Assembly: GCF_029633865.1 (NCBI RefSeq)
Contig: NC_079223.1
Coordinates: 628,001 to 692,000 of the forward strand
Origin: Lampris incognitus
Taxonomy: Eukaryota > Chordata > Actinopteri > Lampriformes > Lampridae
Reading direction: 5' to 3'
DNA: 64,000 nucleotides
Below, in pieces: positions 60,856-64,000 of this stretch. Numbering within the stretch: position 1 is the first letter of the stretch; the number at the start of each line of letters is the position of its first letter. Under the pieces are notes generated by a model. It was given only the letters and a program-made list of their open reading frames with translations, did not search any database and was not told the origin of the DNA. The translations under genes and the position numbers were made by a program.

Positions 60856-62690
60856 ATGGGAGGCGCTAAAATCATACTTATGATGACAGATTATTGGCTA
60901 TGCGCCAAATACAAAAAAAAAGAAAAGGTGGCCACATTAAAAGGGCTCACAGCTGAAATTTTGCAACTAGACAGCCAGTATGCCTCGACTCCTTCCCCAG
61001 AATTATACCAAAAGCGAACTCATCTGCAGACAGAATTTGATTTGGCCTCTACCTCAACAGCGGAACAATTTCTGTTAAAATCTAAGCATTCATTTTATGA
61101 ATTCGCTGACAAAGCAGGGAGATTTCTTGCTCACCAAGCCTGCCAAATGGCAGCTTCACGCCAAATATCCCAAATTAAGACCACCACGGGCTCTGTGACC
61201 ACAGACCACAAGGGAATTAATGATGCCTTTGGCGTGTCCTATGCTAATTTGTACTCATCTGAATATGACAATGATGTTTCTAAATCAGAGTCTTTTTTTG
61301 AGAATTTAATCTTACCAACACTTAATGACTCTCAGAAAGGTGATCTTGATAGCCCCTTGACATTGGATGAGGTATCAGAAGCCATCAAAAGTATGCAATC
61401 TGGTAAATCCCCAGGACCAGATGGATTCCCAGTGGAATCTTTCAAGAAATTCGTAAAGGAGTTATCACCATTATTATTTTCTATGTTTACTGAATCCTTT
61501 TTAAATGGGAATCTCTCCGAAACCCTGAATCAGGCCTCTGTTTGTCTGCTGCTTAAAAAGGGCAAGGACCCTCTGCTGGGTGAATCATATAGACCAATTT
61601 CTCTTCTAAATGTTCATTATAAAGTCCTTGCAAAATCCCTTGCTAGGTGGCTTGAGAATGTTCTTCCCAATCTGGTATTGCCTGACCGAACCGGCTTTAT
61701 TAGAAACAGGCATTCCTACTTTAATATTCGTAGGCTCTTTGATATTATCTTCACTAACACTCAGTCGAATATTCCTGTGCTTGTGATATCCTTAGATGCC
61801 GAGAAGGCTTTTGATCGGGTGGAGTGGGAACATTTATTTAGGACTATGAGAAATTTTGGATTTGGTAATGACTATATATCTATTACACGCATCCCCCTTA
61901 GCTTCTGTCCATACGAATGACTTACATTCAAGATATTTCCCATTACATAGATCCCCCAGACAGGTTGCCCTACGAGTCCCCCGTTCTTCGCGCTCGCCAT
62001 TGAACCACTTGCTGCGTCTTTACATCAGTGCCAGGCCTTAGAAGGGATAAACCGAAGAGATACCATGCATAAATTATCTCTTTATGCCGATGACCTCCTT
62101 TTATATATTGTCAACACATCATCTTCACTACCACATGCCCTGTCTATTTTGGAACAAATTGGAAGGTTCTCAGGCTACAAGTTGAATTTAGAAAAAAGTA
62201 AAGTTTATCTTGTAAACTCAATGGCCTTCAATATCCCAGCTAAAGCATTTCCATTCAAGGGAGTGACATCCCACTTTAAATATCTCGGGATGGTGGTACC
62301 TCCCTCCTTTCATATGCTATTTAAATTAAATTTCACACCTCTGATCGAGCAATGCAAGCAGGACATACACCGCTGGCGTTCCTTACCTCTATCACTAGCT
62401 GGCTGGATTAACCTAACTAAGATGAATATTTTTCCTAGATTTCTCTATTTGTTCCAAAGTATTCCGATTTTTATTCCTAAAAAACAGTTTTTGTCACTGG
62501 ATCAAATCCTCACTGGATTTATATGGGATAGCAAAACCCCACGTATTCGTAAGTCATTTCTACGAAGGCCGAAAAGGTTAAGAGGTATGGCCATGCCTCA
62601 CTTTCTTCACTATTATTGGGCTAGCAATATCAAAAACATTATAACGTGGGTCAGGGACGATGCAGAAGCTTCAGTCTGGGTAAAATTTGA
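60856..62690 (+). pseudogene. L1/Tx1-type reverse transcriptase, frameshifted
   Basis: First open piece 60856-61920: MQSGKSPGPDGFPVESFKKF, YRPISLLNVHYKVLAKSLAR, TGFIRNRHSYFNIRRLFDII and LVISLDAEKAFDRVEWEHLF. The frame breaks at about 61880 (the 61856 frame holds ASPLASVHTNDLHS) and again before 62065, where MHKLSLYADDLLLYIVN carries the active site YADD at 62083-62094. The thumb follows (FKYLGMVVPPSFHMLFKLNF, RFLYLFQSIPIFIPKKQF). Active-site residues are kept, but the frame is lost. Confidence 0.87.
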
Positions 62691-62760
62691 TTTTTTTTTT
62701 TTTGGAAAACTTTATTTTCCAATTTTCAAGTTTTTTTTGGAACAGGTATACAAGGCACAC

Positions 62761-62799
<39 letters not shown>

Positions 62800-62890
62800 A
62801 AAGAAACATGAAGGAATCCCGCCTCCCCCCCAAGGCTCAAAAAAAGAAAAGAAAAAAAAGGACTATGCAGGGATTTCTTATTCCAATTTC
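62690..62890 (-). mobile_element. Small A/T-tailed insert with (AAC)n in the LINE
   Basis: A T run (about 62688-62701), then GGAAAACTTTATTTTCC and (AAC)n at 62764-62800, interrupt the LINE C-terminal coding region. The T run looks like the poly(A) of an element on the - strand. Its family was not recognised. Confidence 0.45.
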
Positions 62891-62902
62891 ACATAATAAA
62901 AA

Positions 62903-63957
62903 TTGGAATCTTTTAAATTGAAACTCCCGTCCTTAATCTCGGCCCCTTTACCACTTAGCACTGGCTCCTTTGAAAATCCTGTAGTTACCCATACATTAAA
63001 GATCTGGGTACAGTTCCACAAACATTTTGGGTTGCAGAATACTTCACTTCAGGCTCCTATTTTTGCAAATCATCTTTTCACCCCCTCTTTGTCAGACCTG
63101 GCTTTTCGGGCCTGGCATGGGAATGGCATTAGGGTGGTTAAAGATTTGTATATAAACTGAGTATTTGCATCATTTGAACAATTGTCAGAAAAGTATGCCC
63201 TGCCACACTCCCATTTTTTTCCGATACCCTCAGGTTAGGCACTTTGTACAAAAAAGCTATCACCCTTTCCCAGAGCAACCTCCAAGCACCCCCTTAGATG
63301 CTCTTTTAGGATCTAATACTAGTCTCCAAGGGCCATCTCCTGGATATATGATGTAACTATTAACCCACAATCTCTAAACAACCTAAGGACAATTTGGGAA
63401 CAAGACCTAGACCTGTCTTTTGCAGAGGATCAGTGGACTTCAATTCTCGGCCTAGTACACCCCCTTTTCCTTGTGCTAGACACGGTCTAATACAATTCAA
63501 GATAATTCACCATCTTCATCTCACTAAGGGAAAACTGGCAAGGATATACCCAAACATTGATCCCACCTGTGATCAATGTAAGACTACCACTGCAAACTGG
63601 TTGCACATGTGTTAGTCATGTTCAAGCCTTCAGACTTTTTGGGAAAAGGTATTTGAATCCCTTAGTGACATGTATAATATGACAATTGTACCTCAGCTCA
63701 TTATTGCCCTGTTTGGATTGAGGCCAGAGGATGCCGTGTGGTTGACTGAAATGTGCAGTGTGGTTGCCTTTACTACTCTGTTAGCTCGAAGTCTCATCCT
63801 CCTCAACTGGAAGAGAGTGGTGCCACCATCCCATACAAGATGGCTTAAAGAGATTATGTTTTACCTGAAGCTTGAAAAAATCAAATTTACATTGAAGGGG
63901 AATGCAAAAAATTTGAAAGAGTCTGGAGGCCTTTTCTTACCTATTATGATAACCTAA
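62903..63957 (+). pseudogene. L1/Tx1-type LINE C-terminal region, broken
   Basis: Open pieces 62903-63160 (THTLKIWVQFHKHFGLQ), 63394-63615 (HGLIQFKIIHHLHLTKGKLA, then CDQCKTTTANWLHMC, the Cys-rich end) and 63670-63957 (VAFTTLLARSLILLNWKRVV). These are the usual C-terminal parts of fish L1/Tx1-like ORF2 in several frames, separated by stops. Confidence 0.8.
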
Positions 63958-64000
63958 CCCAAATAACAGACTGGGATAGTTCCCTAATCATTTCTTGATT

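Larger units (their letters stand above)
60030..64000 (+). mobile_element. L1/Tx1-type LINE, broken, runs to the window end
   Basis: The + strand has an endonuclease part (60049-60420 with GAAILVHKSIYFESDK and VVLASVYAPNYDD; then GGDFNCVLC at about 60427), the RT (60856-62690) and a C-terminal region (62903-63957). Stops and frame changes separate them. It starts within about 20-40 bases of the donor of exon 10. The 3' end is not in the window. Confidence 0.85.

Overview
This is a vertebrate, almost certainly teleost fish, genomic window. It holds one host gene on the + strand, a melanopsin (opn4), split into ten recognisable coding exons between 7408 and 60014. The last exon(s) must lie beyond base 64000. 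The ten exons join in frame with GT/AG borders and give 495 codons without a stop. They carry the marks of a retinal-binding, Gq-type opsin: DRY at residues 160-162, Tyr139 and Glu208 at the two counterion positions, the Cys136-Cys214 pair, the Schiff-base Lys333, NPIIY at 339-343, HPKYR at 347-351 and a long Ser/Thr-rich tail.

Almost everything else is repeat. Bases 1-6680 are a roughly 30-bp GT-rich minisatellite split by a hAT DNA transposon (3055-5445) with an intact-looking 622-aa transposase, matching terminal inverted repeats and an 8-bp target-site duplication. Bases 6681-7407 hold the likely promoter, with a TATA box at 7063, and the 5'UTR. Intron 1 has two minisatellites (22/27 bp and 36 bp). 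Intron 2 (24.2 kb) has an 11.6-kb satellite of 24/26-bp units, followed by remnants of one APE-type LINE family and an L2 element on the - strand. Intron 5 has a decayed tandem copy of exon 5. Intron 7 has a 5.4-kb satellite of 32-bp units, then a dead Ty3/gypsy pol and an odd small LTR unit with a tRNA-like sequence inside the LTR. Intron 9 (12.5 kb) is a nest: a DIRS-like fragment cut by an RTE LINE, a CR1-like tail, a second RTE copy cut by a second L2 copy, an R2/NeSL-like fragment, and a complete Tc1 transposon with an intact 339-aa transposase. An L1/Tx1-type LINE fills the window after exon 10.

Only three reading frames look like intact proteins: melanopsin, the hAT transposase and the Tc1 transposase. 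The other long open frames are frame-neutral satellite translations or broken retroelement ORFs. I see no new multi-gene system. The most unusual items are the tRNA-like LTR unit, the exon-5 duplication with CpG decay, the higher-order structure of the satellites and the well-preserved DNA transposons. Teleost assignment rests on the mix of transposon families and the compact opsin exons. Family and clade names come from recognition of protein motifs without database searching.
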